A stretch of DNA of 64,000 bases from Methylosinus sp. C49 (GCF_009936375.1 NZ_AP022332.1:3256501-3320500), one strand, 5' to 3'. Positions 44,373-53,926 are shown, counted from the first letter of the stretch. Notes: generated by a model not told the origin, from the sequence alone. Numbers and translations: made by a program.

Positions 44373-47300
44373 TCATACTTTTCTCGGCTTGCGCGCGCGA
44401 GGCGCCGGCGCGGGCTTTCCACCGGTTTCGGCGTCTGGAAAGGCCGCGAGATAGGCGCGGTCGATCGCCGCCATCTGGTCGATGGTGAAGGAGAGCGCGT
44501 CGCAGATGCGCTCGACCTGCCGTATCTCGTCCAGCGAGAGCGTGCGACCCTTGCGGGATTTGAGATATTTGTCGATCACCTGATAGCCGCCGATATGGAA
44601 ATTCCAAACCTCCTCCGGCACGGGGCGGAAGCTCTGGCGGCCATTGATCGCGACCGCTTTCTCCGCCTCGCTGTAGCGGACGAACTCGACCGCATCCTCG
44701 CCCTTGCCGACGAGCTGGCCGAGCTTGCGGCGGGGCAGGTCGCGCAGGAGATGGACCTGGACGAGCGCCCAGCCGAGGGCGGAGAGCGCTTCGAAATGGA
44801 CCGCCTTCTCTGGAAAAGGGATGCGGGGGAAGTCGAGACGGAGGAATTCGGCGTAGCGCGTGCGGTACGTCGGGGCGTGTAGAACGGCGTAGATGTAGCC
44901 GAGAATTTCCTCGGGAGAGTAATGGTGTCGGTAGCGGGCGTCGAGGTCGTCCCGGAAGTCGGGCTTAAAGTTTTCTACGCCTGTTTTCGCATCATTAGCT
45001 TTGTAAAGCGGAAACAAAAATCCATTGTTTGAAGTCTCTGGAGACATACAGATCACTTCAGAAATGTGCTCTGTTATTTGGACGTGCCGAAAATTCTCTC
45101 CCTTTGTCAATCTTGAAGTTATTAGAGCCAAATTGGATATCTGGCGCATATGCCGCATGGCTTCGGCGCGAGGGCGGCAGTGAAACCCGTTGGATTTACC
45201 CGTATAAAACGTCCATCGAACATCGAATGGGCGATAAAGGATATGAACAATGTGCTTTTCCTTTTCAGTTGCCGACCTAATATCCTGCTGCGCCCACATT
45301 ACTTTCCAATCTTCTGCATCCGTGCCGAGGCGATATGTTTCCCTAGCGTCTTCTGTCTCACGTGAAGAAAAATCGTCGATTGTCTGTAGAAGTTCCTTCC
45401 TTTGAAAGTGAATCGTAAGAGCATCGCGCGCGGTGGCAACGCCCACACTTGCCGTCTCAAAAATTTCTCGAACTGAGGTAAAGCATTCATATTGGGTTCG
45501 AATTTCCGCATTCTGATAAGCGAATAGATAGGACTCGCATGTTGGATGCAACCTACTCAGGTGAGCGCTTTCAAGTGTTCCAATAGCCAGCGCCGAATAT
45601 TTTTCTAGCCGCGTCCCCCAAATATCGGAACGCCAGATGCCACGCTCCATACCTGACCTTTTAATGAAGAAACTTAAAGCGACACCCTTTTGAATATCGA
45701 AGACATTTTCGTTCCGAGCGCCGCCCGGGGGTAGCTCTTTCGGCTTTATACTACCGTGTAGATCAATTACTATAATTCGATTGAAGCTCCGCATTAAACT
45801 CTGCCGCATCCCGCGGAAGGTGGGATTGTCGAGCCAAGAGTGATTGGTAATTATCCCGACGACTCCTTCATCAACGGCGTCCATCTTCGCTTGCGCAAAT
45901 CGTATGAACTTCACATAATCGTCGTTTAGCCACTTGAGATTGCGCTCTCCGAGGGGCTTTTTGAACTCACGACCATCCGCATCCGCCTCAATAGTGAACT
46001 TATATGAATTTATTTCCTGGCTGATCCAAGCGCCTTTGTTTCTGGAGTGGCCCGAATAGGGTGGATTTCCGGTAATCACCAAAATTTTCTGATCCTTCAC
46101 TTGCTGCGCTGCCTTCACCTCTTCGGTGATGGCGGGAAGGAGAAGATTGGCCTGCGGCTCCACCGGCTCCAGCGTATTGGTCAAAAACACCTGCAGCCGC
46201 TCGTCGGCGTGCAGCTCGTGCCCCTTGTCCTTGAGATATTGCGATAGCTTCAAATGCGCGATCGTATAGGGAGCGATCAGATATTCGAAGCCGAAGATAT
46301 TGCGCAGAATATGCTCGCGGACGACCTTCTTCGCCTTGCCGACGTCGGCGCCGCCGATCGTTTCGAAGATGCGCTCGAACACTTCGAGCAGAAACGTCCC
46401 CGTGCCGCAGGCGAAGTCCAGCACGGTCACGCGCTCGTGATCGGCGAGGCCGTCGGCGATGCCGAACTCGCTCTTCAAAATATCGTCGACCGCGCGGACG
46501 ATGAAATTCACGATCGGCGGCGGCGTGTAATAGACGCCGCGCGCCTTGCGCGTCTCCTTGTCATAGGCTTTGAGGAAGTCCTCGTAAAAATAGATGAAAG
46601 GATCGCGCTCGAAGAGCCGATGCTCCTCCTCGTCCTGCGCGCGGACCTTGCGGCTGATCGCCTTGCGCCGCCGGAACGACAGATCGGAATGAACGGCGGT
46701 TAGATCGAGCCCGTTGACGATGGAGAGGATTTCATCGACGACCCAGCGGGCCTCCTCATATTCCGCCTCGTTCATCTCCTCGAGGAAGCGCACCAGCTCC
46801 CGTATCAGCCGGAAGGAGCCGGGAATGAAGCGCCGAACATTCTCCAGCGTGACCTTCTCATTCGCATCGGCGTTGAGCCGCGCGAGAAACAGGCCATAGG
46901 CGAGCATTTGCGCGAAAGCGTCGGCGAATTCCTTCAGCTCCAATTCGTGGAACACCTGCTGACGGAACACTTCATAGAGCGCGTGGAGCCGGCCTTCCCT
47001 GTGCTCCTTCGACTGTCGAAGCAGCTCCTCCTCGAGAAAGTCGCGCAGCAGCCGCGCGCGCGTCGCCAGCTCTATCGCGAGCTGCTCGGAGTGGGCCACG
47101 CCCTGCGGAGCGGTGGAGAAGAAGGCCGAGAGGAGCTTGCCGACCTCGGCCGCCTTTTGCGGATCGACGCGAAGCTTGCGGCTCTCGAGATCGGACGGAA
47201 AGGCGAGAACCGCGCGGGCGCGCAGCTTGGCGGTCTTGTCGATCCAGAGAAATTGGAGATAGTCCGAAACGATGATGTTGTCCGAGAGCTTGCAATAGCG

Positions 47301-47576
47301 CTTGATCTGGTCGGTCTTCAGGATTTTGTCGAGGTTCTCGCCGATCTCCTTGACCTCGACATAGCCGAGGATCATCCCGGCGCGGGCGACCATGAAATCC
47401 GGCCGCCCCTGCTCGCCGCCCTTCGTCTCCTGATGGACCTTCAGACCCCTTTGCGACGCCTCATGGGCGAAGCGCTCGAGCAAGGCTTCGAGGGCCGAGC
47501 GTCCGGTAAATTCGGTCTGCTTCTCGAGTGGGGTCTCGCGCAATTTTTTCAGGTAATCGTCGAATCGGGTGTCCAT
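44373..47576 (-). CDS. single-chain type IIG/ISP-like restriction-modification enzyme
   Basis: 1067 residues. The N-terminal Mrr/PD-(D/E)xK-like nuclease part has RPDFMVARAGMILGYVEVKE (about 55-75). A helical connector follows. The N6-adenine methyltransferase core has motif I DFACGTGTFLLEVF (about 388) and motif IV NPPYSG (about 508). The C-terminal target-recognition part ends GYQVIDKYLKSRKGRTLSLDE, characteristic of type ISP/LlaBIII-like specificity domains. No helicase motifs are visible, so it resembles type IIG more than a full type ISP translocase. Bases about 44,980-46,050, covering the recognition domain, are clearly AT-richer than the rest of the gene, suggesting the domain was exchanged horizontally. 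Confidence 0.85.
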   Translation of the reverse strand: MDTRFDDYLKKLRETPLEKQTEFTGRSALEALLERFAHEASQRGLKVHQETKGGEQGRPDFMVARAGMILGYVEVKEIGENLDKILKTDQIKRYCKLSDNIIVSDYLQFLWIDKTAKLRARAVLAFPSDLESRKLRVDPQKAAEVGKLLSAFFSTAPQGVAHSEQLAIELATRARLLRDFLEEELLRQSKEHREGRLHALYEVFRQQVFHELELKEFADAFAQMLAYGLFLARLNADANEKVTLENVRRFIPGSFRLIRELVRFLEEMNEAEYEEARWVVDEILSIVNGLDLTAVHSDLSFRRRKAISRKVRAQDEEEHRLFERDPFIYFYEDFLKAYDKETRKARGVYYTPPPIVNFIVRAVDDILKSEFGIADGLADHERVTVLDFACGTGTFLLEVFERIFETIGGADVGKAKKVVREHILRNIFGFEYLIAPYTIAHLKLSQYLKDKGHELHADERLQVFLTNTLEPVEPQANLLLPAITEEVKAAQQVKDQKILVITGNPPYSGHSRNKGAWISQEINSYKFTIEADADGREFKKPLGERNLKWLNDDYVKFIRFAQAKMDAVDEGVVGIITNHSWLDNPTFRGMRQSLMRSFNRIIVIDLHGSIKPKELPPGGARNENVFDIQKGVALSFFIKRSGMERGIWRSDIWGTRLEKYSALAIGTLESAHLSRLHPTCESYLFAYQNAEIRTQYECFTSVREIFETASVGVATARDALTIHFQRKELLQTIDDFSSRETEDARETYRLGTDAEDWKVMWAQQDIRSATEKEKHIVHILYRPFDVRWTFYTGKSNGFHCRPRAEAMRHMRQISNLALITSRLTKGENFRHVQITEHISEVICMSPETSNNGFLFPLYKANDAKTGVENFKPDFRDDLDARYRHHYSPEEILGYIYAVLHAPTYRTRYAEFLRLDFPRIPFPEKAVHFEALSALGWALVQVHLLRDLPRRKLGQLVGKGEDAVEFVRYSEAEKAVAINGRQSFRPVPEEVWNFHIGGYQVIDKYLKSRKGRTLSLDEIRQVERICDALSFTIDQMAAIDRAYLAAFPDAETGGKPAPAPRARKPRKV

Positions 47577-47680
47577 TGCTCCTCCGCGTGGGCAATAAAG
47601 CCGCTTTTCGGGAGGGTGTGAAGCCGATCGCCCCCCTCCCCCGCTAGCCCTCCGCCCCCCGCCGTGGCAAAGCGTCCCGC

Positions 47681-48844
47681 ATGACGTCCGGCCCCTCCCC
47701 CGCGATTCTCGCCCCCATGGCGCAGCGGCTGCAGCTCGCCGATTATCGCTCCTATGCTGCGCTGGATTGCGCGATAGAGGCGCCGCTGGTGGCGCTCACC
47801 GGCGAGAATGGGGCCGGCAAGACCAATATTCTCGAGGCGCTGTCGCTGTTCTCGGCCGGGCGCGGGCTGCGCGGGGCCGAGCTTTCCGATTGCGCGCGGC
47901 GGCAGGGCTCCGGCGGTTTCGCCGTCTCGATCGAGCTTTCCGCCGATGGCGTCGTCACGCAGCTCGGCCATGGGCTGGAGCCGGCCAGCGGCGAGCAGAG
48001 CGCGGCGCGGCGCTTTCGCATCGACAGGGCGCCGGTCTCCTCCGCCCGCGCTTTCGCCGATCATCTGCGCCCGCTGTGGCTCACCCCCGCGATGGACGGG
48101 CTGTTCGCCGGGCCAGCGGGCGATCGGCGGCGCTTTCTGGATCGGCTGGCGCTCAGCCTCGACGCCGAGCATGGCGCGCGCGCGGCCAAGCTCGAGCGCG
48201 CTCTGCGCAATCGCAACCGCCTGCTCGCCGAGGAGACCGCCGACGCCCGCTGGCTGGACGCCGCCGAGCGCGAGATCGCCGCGCTCGGCGTCGCCGTCGC
48301 CGCGGCGCGGGGCGAGACCGTGCTGCGGCTGCGCGCGCTCATCGCGAGAGAGCGCGACGACAGCTCGCCCTTTCCCTGGGCCGAGGTTTCGATAGAGGGG
48401 GAGCTGGAGCGCATGATCGGCGAGGAGCCCGCGCTGCAGGTGGAGGATCGCTATCGCGCGCGCCTCGCCGCCGCACGCCGCCGCGACGCCGCCGCCGGCC
48501 GCACGCTGGAAGGCCCGCAGGCGAGCGATCTATCCGTGCGCCACGGCCCAAAGGACGAGGCGGCGCGCGCCTGCTCCACCGGCGAGCAGAAGGCGCTGCT
48601 GGCCGGTCTCGTTCTCGCCCATGCGAGGCTGGTGGCGGCGACCACAGGCCGCGCGCCGCTGCTGCTGCTGGACGAGGTGGCGGCGCATTTCGATCCGCTG
48701 CGCCGCGAGGCGCTCTACGCCGAGCTTGCGCGCATCGGCGGGCAAGTGTGGATGACGGGCGCCGACCCTGACGTGTTCGCCACGCTCGGCGGCCGCGCGC
48801 AGCTGCTGCGCGTCTTTCCTGGGCGCATCGAGAGCGCGATGTGA
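47681..48844 (+). CDS. recF: DNA replication and repair protein RecF
   Basis: 387 residues. Walker A GENGAGKTNILEALSLFS near the N terminus; then GDRRRFLDRLALSLDAEHG, the ABC-type signature ACSTGEQKALLAGLVLAHA and Walker B PLLLLDEVAAHFD. Loads RecA at gaps through RecFOR. ATG 47681 is used; an ATG at 47717 (MAQRLQLADYRSY) would match many RecF N termini better. It is separated from dnaA by about 8.5 kb and by the R-M locus. Confidence 0.93.
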   Translation: MTSGPSPAILAPMAQRLQLADYRSYAALDCAIEAPLVALTGENGAGKTNILEALSLFSAGRGLRGAELSDCARRQGSGGFAVSIELSADGVVTQLGHGLEPASGEQSAARRFRIDRAPVSSARAFADHLRPLWLTPAMDGLFAGPAGDRRRFLDRLALSLDAEHGARAAKLERALRNRNRLLAEETADARWLDAAEREIAALGVAVAAARGETVLRLRALIARERDDSSPFPWAEVSIEGELERMIGEEPALQVEDRYRARLAAARRRDAAAGRTLEGPQASDLSVRHGPKDEAARACSTGEQKALLAGLVLAHARLVAATTGRAPLLLLDEVAAHFDPLRREALYAELARIGGQVWMTGADPDVFATLGGRAQLLRVFPGRIESAM

Positions 48845-48907
48845 GTCTTTCGCGAAGCTCCCAAAAAAGGCCGCATTCGAGGCCCTGAACAGACGCGCCC
48901 CGGTCCC

Positions 48908-48947
48908 TAGAGCGCTATCCGATCCAATTGGATCGGATAGCGCTCTA
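48908..48947. repeat. 40-bp perfect palindrome
   Basis: A perfect 40-bp palindrome with 20-bp arms running TAGAGCGCTATCCGATCCAA. It lies 64 bp after recF; there is no T tract. It looks like a dispersed palindromic element rather than a simple terminator. Confidence 0.85.
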
Positions 48948-48976
48948 AACTTCTCTCGTTAGGCGCGAATTCTGAT

Positions 48977-49000
48977 CGATCGAACGATTCCGTTCGATCG
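48977..49000. repeat. second palindrome, 10-bp arms
   Basis: CGATCGAACG-ATTC-CGTTCGATCG, 29 bp after the 40-bp palindrome. With flanking gcgcgctagag it echoes the end of the first element, so the pair may be one composite repeat. Confidence 0.75.
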
Positions 49001-49055
49001 GAAAGCGCGCTAGAGTCCGGGGGAAAACGTAGCCGCCGAACCATCGAAGAAGCGC

Positions 49056-50156
49056 ATGCGCGAGCCGAATGAAATCGATTTTTGGCGCGGCTTCGCTCTC
49101 GTCACCATTTTCATCAATCATATTCCGGGGATTTTTTTCGAGCGCTTCACCTTCCGCAATGTGGCGATCTCCGATTCGGCGGAGCTGTTCGTTTTTCTCG
49201 CCGGCTGGGCGCTGCGCAAGCTGGTGGACGGGCCGGCGCGGACGCTCTCGGCGCGCTATCTGATCCTGCGGCTCGAGGGGCGCGCCTTCACCGTCTATCT
49301 GGCGCAGCTCGTGATCGCGCAATTGGCCGTCGCGCTGCAGGCCGGCGCCTCGCTGCTGCTGGACGCGCCCTTTCTGCTGGACTGGAACAACGCCTCGGGC
49401 ATTTTCACCGATCCGGTGCGCGCCAATCTCGGCCTCGTGCTGCTGACCTTTCAGCTCGGCTATTTCGACATTCTGCCGCTCTATGTCGTGCTGATGCTGG
49501 CCTCGCCGCTGATCGCCCTCTCATATCGCCATGCGCGAGCGCTGCTGCTGCCGGCCTCGCTCGCCATCTGGGCCTATGCGCTGGCCTTCGGCGTCAATTT
49601 CCCGACGTGGCCGGTGGAGGGCGCCTGGTTCTTCGATCCGCTGGCCTGGCAGCTCGTCTTCGTGCTCGGCTTTCTGCTCGCCGGCGAGGATGGAATCGGC
49701 GGCCTCGTTCGCCGCTATCGCAAGCCTCTGTGGTGGGCGGCGCTGCCGCTCGTGCTGCTCGGCGTCGTTGCGGCGCGGACGGAATTCGATCCCTCGCCGA
49801 TCGCTCTGCCGGAGCCCAAGCTGTTCTTCGTCTTCGACAAGACCTTTCTCTCGCCGGCGCGGCTGCTCTCCAATCTGGCCATTGTCGCGGTCTTCGCGGG
49901 CGCTTTTGCCGCGATCTCGCGAGGCGTTCCGCGCATCGCGGATTTTCTTTCTGCGCTCGGCCGCAATTCGCTCAATGTATTCTGCGCCGGGTCGCTGCTG
50001 AGCCTCGCCGGGCAGATCTTCCGCTTCGCCTATAGCGGGGATGTTGTAAGCGACGCTTTTATCGTTATGTTCGGCATCGCTGCGATGGGGGCGACCGCAT
50101 GGGCTTCGGAATGGCGCGAAAGGTTGCGGGCAAAATCGGCGCGGGCTCCGGCGTAG
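49056..50156 (+). CDS. opgC: OpgC-family membrane acyltransferase
   Basis: 366 residues with about ten membrane helices. The N terminus NEIDFWRGFALVTIFINHIPG carries the Arg and His typical of OpgC/acyltransferase-3-like proteins, and SDSAELFVFLAGWA follows. OpgC adds succinyl groups to osmoregulated periplasmic glucans in Rhodobacter/Rhizobium relatives; other glycan acylations are possible. Its 3' end overlaps the GDSL hydrolase gene by about 46 bp, suggesting coupled expression and a shared glycan modification role. Confidence 0.85.
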   Translation: MREPNEIDFWRGFALVTIFINHIPGIFFERFTFRNVAISDSAELFVFLAGWALRKLVDGPARTLSARYLILRLEGRAFTVYLAQLVIAQLAVALQAGASLLLDAPFLLDWNNASGIFTDPVRANLGLVLLTFQLGYFDILPLYVVLMLASPLIALSYRHARALLLPASLAIWAYALAFGVNFPTWPVEGAWFFDPLAWQLVFVLGFLLAGEDGIGGLVRRYRKPLWWAALPLVLLGVVAARTEFDPSPIALPEPKLFFVFDKTFLSPARLLSNLAIVAVFAGAFAAISRGVPRIADFLSALGRNSLNVFCAGSLLSLAGQIFRFAYSGDVVSDAFIVMFGIAAMGATAWASEWRERLRAKSARAPA

Positions 50157-50920
50157 CGCTGGCGCTCGCGGCGTCGCTCGCCTGCGCGCAAGAACGCGCG
50201 CCAGACTCCGCGCCGCCGGAGGCCGCGCCGCCGCTCAGTCCCGCCTGCGAGGCGCCGGCGGGCGACATAGCCGCGCCCGCCATGCTGCCGCATTTCGCGA
50301 AGGCGCTGCGCGACCGCAAATCGGCGCGCATTCTCGCCATCGGCTCCTCCTCCACTTCCGGCGTCGGCGCCTCCTCGGACGCCAAAAGCTATCCGGCTCA
50401 GCTCGAGGCCATTCTCGAGGGCGCGCTGAAAGGCGTCGATGTGGTCGTCGAAAATCGCGGCGTCGCCGGCGAAGTGGCGGCCGTCACCGCCGAGCGCATC
50501 AAGAGCGAGGTAGCGCGGGAGAAGCCCGATCTCCTGCTCTGGCAGCTCGGCACCAATGACGCGCTGGTGCGCATCGCGCCGGACGAGTTCGAGAATACGG
50601 TGCGCTCGACGATACGCTGGCTGAAGGCCAATGAGATCGACGTCGTTCTCGTCGGCCTGCAATATAGCTCGCGCTTCTCGCGAGACGAGGAATATTTCGC
50701 GATCCGAAATGCGCTGCAGCGCGTGGCGACGGCGGAGAACGTCGCCTATGTGCGCCGCTATGACGCGATGCGCTTCATCGCGCAGAACCACGCCAATCTG
50801 CAAATGATGGCGCGCGACAATTTCCACCTCAACGATCTCGGCTATCAATGCATGGCCGAGCATATCGCGCGCGCGGTGATCGTCGGCGTGTTCGCCAAGC
50901 GGCGCCCGAGCGGGAATTGA
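50111..50920 (+). CDS. SGNH/GDSL-family hydrolase, exported
   Basis: About 269 residues: a signal peptide (MARKVAGKIGAGSGVALALAASLACAQ; the Ala-Cys could also be a lipoprotein site), then an SGNH hydrolase. Block I is ILAIGSSSTSGVG with the nucleophile Ser, the block II Gly is in NRGVAGE, block III is GTNDALV, and the Asp/His pair is in RDNFHLNDLGY. Probably a periplasmic esterase acting on acylated glycans, which would fit with OpgC. ATG 50111 was chosen; 50099 is an in-frame alternative. Confidence 0.85.
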   Translation: MARKVAGKIGAGSGVALALAASLACAQERAPDSAPPEAAPPLSPACEAPAGDIAAPAMLPHFAKALRDRKSARILAIGSSSTSGVGASSDAKSYPAQLEAILEGALKGVDVVVENRGVAGEVAAVTAERIKSEVAREKPDLLLWQLGTNDALVRIAPDEFENTVRSTIRWLKANEIDVVLVGLQYSSRFSRDEEYFAIRNALQRVATAENVAYVRRYDAMRFIAQNHANLQMMARDNFHLNDLGYQCMAEHIARAVIVGVFAKRRPSGN

Positions 50921-50983
50921 CGCTTCATCGACGGAGAGCGCATCTTTTCGACACACTCGTTTTCCCGACAGGAGGCCAAGGAA

Positions 50984-51241
50984 GTGGACTGGAAAGCGTT
51001 CTTCTGTAAGCTTTTGGGCAGCGCGCGCTTCGAAGGCGAGCTCGTGAAGAGAATTGATATCAGCAAAGCGCCATTCTGCATCACTTTAGAATGCCGCCAA
51101 AATGAAGATGGGATTTTTGGCGTGCTGAATATCAGCGGAGCTGGAAGCGTGGATGAATTCTACCTCGATAAGAATTCTATCGCACGATTGGCTGCCGGGC
51201 TTTCGGACGTAGGATTGGGTCGAGGCGAGACGCTCCGTTAA
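50984..51241 (+). CDS. hypothetical protein (85 aa)
   Basis: GTG start with a strong AGGAGG 8 bases upstream. A small cytoplasmic-type protein (MDWKAFFCKLLGSARFEGELVKRI ... LGRGETLR) with two cysteines and a beta-rich centre. The gene is AT-richer than its neighbours, so it may be foreign. No family recognised. Confidence 0.6.
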   Translation: MDWKAFFCKLLGSARFEGELVKRIDISKAPFCITLECRQNEDGIFGVLNISGAGSVDEFYLDKNSIARLAAGLSDVGLGRGETLR

Positions 51242-51341
51242 CACGCAAAATCACGACAATCGGCTATCCCCGCATAATGGAGCATTTGGCGCGCATGTCG
51301 GCGCCCGGCGAAAGCCGCCGCGCCGACTTTGCAACGAAAGC

Positions 51342-51869
51342 TCAGAGCCGCTTCAGCCCTTCCTCGAAGCTGATGACCTCGAAGCGCTGATCATACTTGG
51401 CCGCGCCATCGGCGAGCGTGTCGATCTTTTCGGCCGTGTCATATTTCTTCATCTTCGTCTTATCGAGATAGAGAAGCTCGATCAGCTCATTGTAGACGGA
51501 GGTGTCGTCGATCGGCAGAACATAGAGCGGCACGCCGTCTATGCTGATCTCATAGCGCGAAGCGCGGTCGAGATCGGAGACATAGATGAAATATTTGCCC
51601 TCCGGCTTCGCGCTCGCGCCGAGCGCTGCGACGAGAGCGGGAAGCTCACGATAAGAGGCGAGCGATCCGGCGAGAAACGACAGCCCCGCCTCGCCTTCCT
51701 GCGCAGTGGCGTGAACGCCTTCCAATGCGAGCAGCGGATCGAGCGTGACGGCGAATTCGCCGCGAAAGCCGAAGCGGCCGGCGTGATGCGTCGCTCCCTT
51801 GTGGCTGGGCTTCAACAGCCGGCCTTCTGCCTCCAGGCGCTGGAAGGCGGTCGTTTCGATAGACGTCAT
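51342..51869 (-). CDS. hypothetical protein (175 aa)
   Basis: Soluble protein, no membrane segment. It starts MTSIETTAFQRLEAEGRLLKP; the middle holds two probable helices (AGLSFLAGSLASYRELPALVAALG) and a beta-rich part (GKYFIYVSDLDRASRYEISIDGVPLYVLPID). The end is charged. Codon usage is that of the genome. It stands alone between convergent and divergent neighbours; function unknown. Confidence 0.6.
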   Translation of the reverse strand: MTSIETTAFQRLEAEGRLLKPSHKGATHHAGRFGFRGEFAVTLDPLLALEGVHATAQEGEAGLSFLAGSLASYRELPALVAALGASAKPEGKYFIYVSDLDRASRYEISIDGVPLYVLPIDDTSVYNELIELLYLDKTKMKKYDTAEKIDTLADGAAKYDQRFEVISFEEGLKRL

Positions 51870-52134
51870 GTTCGGCTTTCGCTATCCGCCCCTTCTCGAA
51901 ACATTCGAGACCGTGACGGTCGATTGAGAAGAGGCAGTCGCGACGGCGTTCGCGCCGGAGCAGGCGCGCCGAAGCGGACGCTGACGCGTCGCAGGCTCGA
52001 TCATGGAAGAAAGATTAGGGGACGACTCTCGAAAGCTCGCGCGAGATCGTCCGGTCCAGAAGGCGCAGCCGCGGAACCGACAAAAATGTCGGCTTTCGAT
52101 CCACGCGACGACATTTGTCGCTCCTCACCAATCC

Positions 52135-53214
52135 TCAAGCAACTTCCGCGCCGCCCTCACTGCTCGAGCGCGAGGCAAAGCGACGGATGCGCGCCCTCGA
52201 TCGTGAGACGCTCGGCGCGATATTCAATCGTATCGCCGATACACGGAAAGGACCGATCCGTCGCCCCTCTATGCGCTGCGCCATTCGATAGGACAGATAG
52301 GCGAGCGCGACTCCAGCGACCGGGTCCACGAAATAATGCCCGCCTTCCGTCACCGTTCCCACCATCAGAGCGATATCGACGACGCATAAGAAATAGAAGG
52401 CCGGGCGCACGGTTCGCAGGCTCAGCGGCGTCAACGCGCCGACTACGGCGTGAAAGGAGGGAAAGCTCAGAAGGCCGCCGATCGCGCTGCTCTCGAGGTT
52501 CAGCGGCGCGGACTCGCGCAGACGGGTCAGATGATCGAGCGGCGTCCGACCGCCGAAGCGAAGCTCATGAAACAGAGAATCGTCGACGAGAGTGACGGCG
52601 CTCGAGGCCGGCAGGAAGGCGGCGATGACGATCGTCGCCGTGAGCGCGATCGCGAATGCGAGAAGATAGACGCGCAATTCGCCGATACGCTCGAGCGCGA
52701 CCAGCAGAACCACCGGCGCGATGATCTGCATGGTCATGCTCGAATAAGCTTCCCGCAGCCACTTCGCCAACAACGGGCGATCGTCGACATAATGGGCGAA
52801 GGCCAGCCAATCGCCGCCGAGCCATCGATCGAGCGAGAGAAACAGCTCGTCCTGCAGCGGCATGGCGAGACGCTGCGTCGCATAGCTCGCGAAAATTCCA
52901 GCGAGCGACGTCGCCACGATATAGATCAGCGAATAGACGAATATCGGCGCGACGCGCGAGACGAAGCTCGGCGAGGCGAAGCGGCAATAGAGGTCGAGAG
53001 CGACGACCGCGACGACGAAAAGGCTCGGGTCCGGGAAGGATGGCAGCGTCAGCCCCGTCGCTTTTGCGCCGACATAGGCGCTCGCCATCATCGCGAGGCT
53101 GAGGCGCGCGGCAGCCGATGGAACCGCTATGAAGCGCAATCGCAAATGATCGAGACAAAGGTCGTGAAATCGGCGCGAAATATGAACAGCCTTGCAAAAG
53201 AACATAGAATGCAT
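52135..53214 (-). CDS. PAP2-superfamily membrane phosphatase/transferase
   Basis: 359 residues with about six membrane helices. The PAP2 signature is present in its late motifs: SFPSFHAVVG (motif 2 with the catalytic His, about 250) and GGHYFVDPVAGV (motif 3 His/Asp, about 290). Motif 1 (KxxxxxxRP) is not evident, as in the PAP2_3/inositol-phosphorylceramide-synthase-like branch. Likely acts on a lipid phosphate in the inner membrane. The C-terminal about 40 residues are Arg/Ser-rich and possibly cytoplasmic. Confidence 0.8.
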   Translation of the reverse strand: MHSMFFCKAVHISRRFHDLCLDHLRLRFIAVPSAAARLSLAMMASAYVGAKATGLTLPSFPDPSLFVVAVVALDLYCRFASPSFVSRVAPIFVYSLIYIVATSLAGIFASYATQRLAMPLQDELFLSLDRWLGGDWLAFAHYVDDRPLLAKWLREAYSSMTMQIIAPVVLLVALERIGELRVYLLAFAIALTATIVIAAFLPASSAVTLVDDSLFHELRFGGRTPLDHLTRLRESAPLNLESSAIGGLLSFPSFHAVVGALTPLSLRTVRPAFYFLCVVDIALMVGTVTEGGHYFVDPVAGVALAYLSYRMAQRIEGRRIGPFRVSAIRLNIAPSVSRSRARIRRFASRSSSEGGAEVA

Positions 53215-53386
53215 GCTCGAAAGCTCGCGTCTCGAAATGATTTGGAGACGCGCCGCCGAACGCGACGGAAACGCCCCTGAAATATGCCGACTCGCGCCGG
53301 CGCTCCAATGAATACTCGACTACGAAACCGCGGTTACATTTCGGTAAACGACTAATTTTATGATGATTTCCAGTAATATAGATATC

Positions 53387-53470
53387 TCACCAGTCTATCG
53401 GAGCGCGTCCTTTCGATTCGAGATAGCCGTTCGCCTTGGAAAAATGCCTGCAGCCGCAAAAGCCGCGCGC
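53387..53470 (-). pseudogene. orphan 3' fragment of an ung paralogue
   Basis: Minus-strand translation gives RGFCGCRHFSKANGYLESKG then RAPIDW and a stop. It matches the C terminus of the intact ung gene about 540 bp away (RGFFGCKHFSKANAYLVAQG, RTPIDW) at about 19 of 26 residues. No start or upstream part is present; it abuts the 3' end of the zinc-binding protein gene. It is a relic of a duplicated uracil-DNA glycosylase gene. Confidence 0.85.
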
Positions 53471-53471
53471 T

Positions 53472-53837
53472 CTATCGCAAAGAACGGCGTAGCACGGCGA
53501 GCACGACGCTGATGGCCAGAAGCCCCGAGCCCATGATGACGAGGGGCTGGCCCTTGGCGTCTCCTGTAACGATGAAGGCCAGCCCCATCGCCGCCAGGAT
53601 GCCGCCGATCGCTCCTGTCGCGATCGGGGTCTTCATCGAGGCCCCGCTCTTCTGGAATCTTTTCTGAATCTGGCGCGTGTTTTCTTGGAGCGTGAACATA
53701 TCCATCCACGATTGCGCGCAAGCGTCCGAGCATACCACGCCATTGCTCTCGACCCGCGCGCACGAGTGACACACGCCTTTTCCGCAAGATTTGCAGACGC
53801 CGACCGCGTCGACATCCGAATGTGAAAAACACTTCAT
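53472..53837 (-). CDS. small zinc-binding (B-box-like) membrane protein
   Basis: 121 residues. The N-terminal third has a Cys/His zinc-binding pattern: CFSHSD..GVCKSCGKGVCHSC, then VVCSDAC. Two hydrophobic helices follow (about 70-88 and 95-115). Such B-box-like zinc-ribbon plus membrane-anchor proteins occur widely without a defined role. The gene is inserted between an ung fragment and the intact ung gene. Confidence 0.72.
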   Translation of the reverse strand: MKCFSHSDVDAVGVCKSCGKGVCHSCARVESNGVVCSDACAQSWMDMFTLQENTRQIQKRFQKSGASMKTPIATGAIGGILAAMGLAFIVTGDAKGQPLVIMGSGLLAISVVLAVLRRSLR

Positions 53838-53926
53838 GATTTCATTCCCCTAATAGACCTGAGAACCCGTTCGGCTCTTGCCGACAATACAGGAGAAGCG
53901 CTCGCTTCACCGACGCTGGCGTCGCC

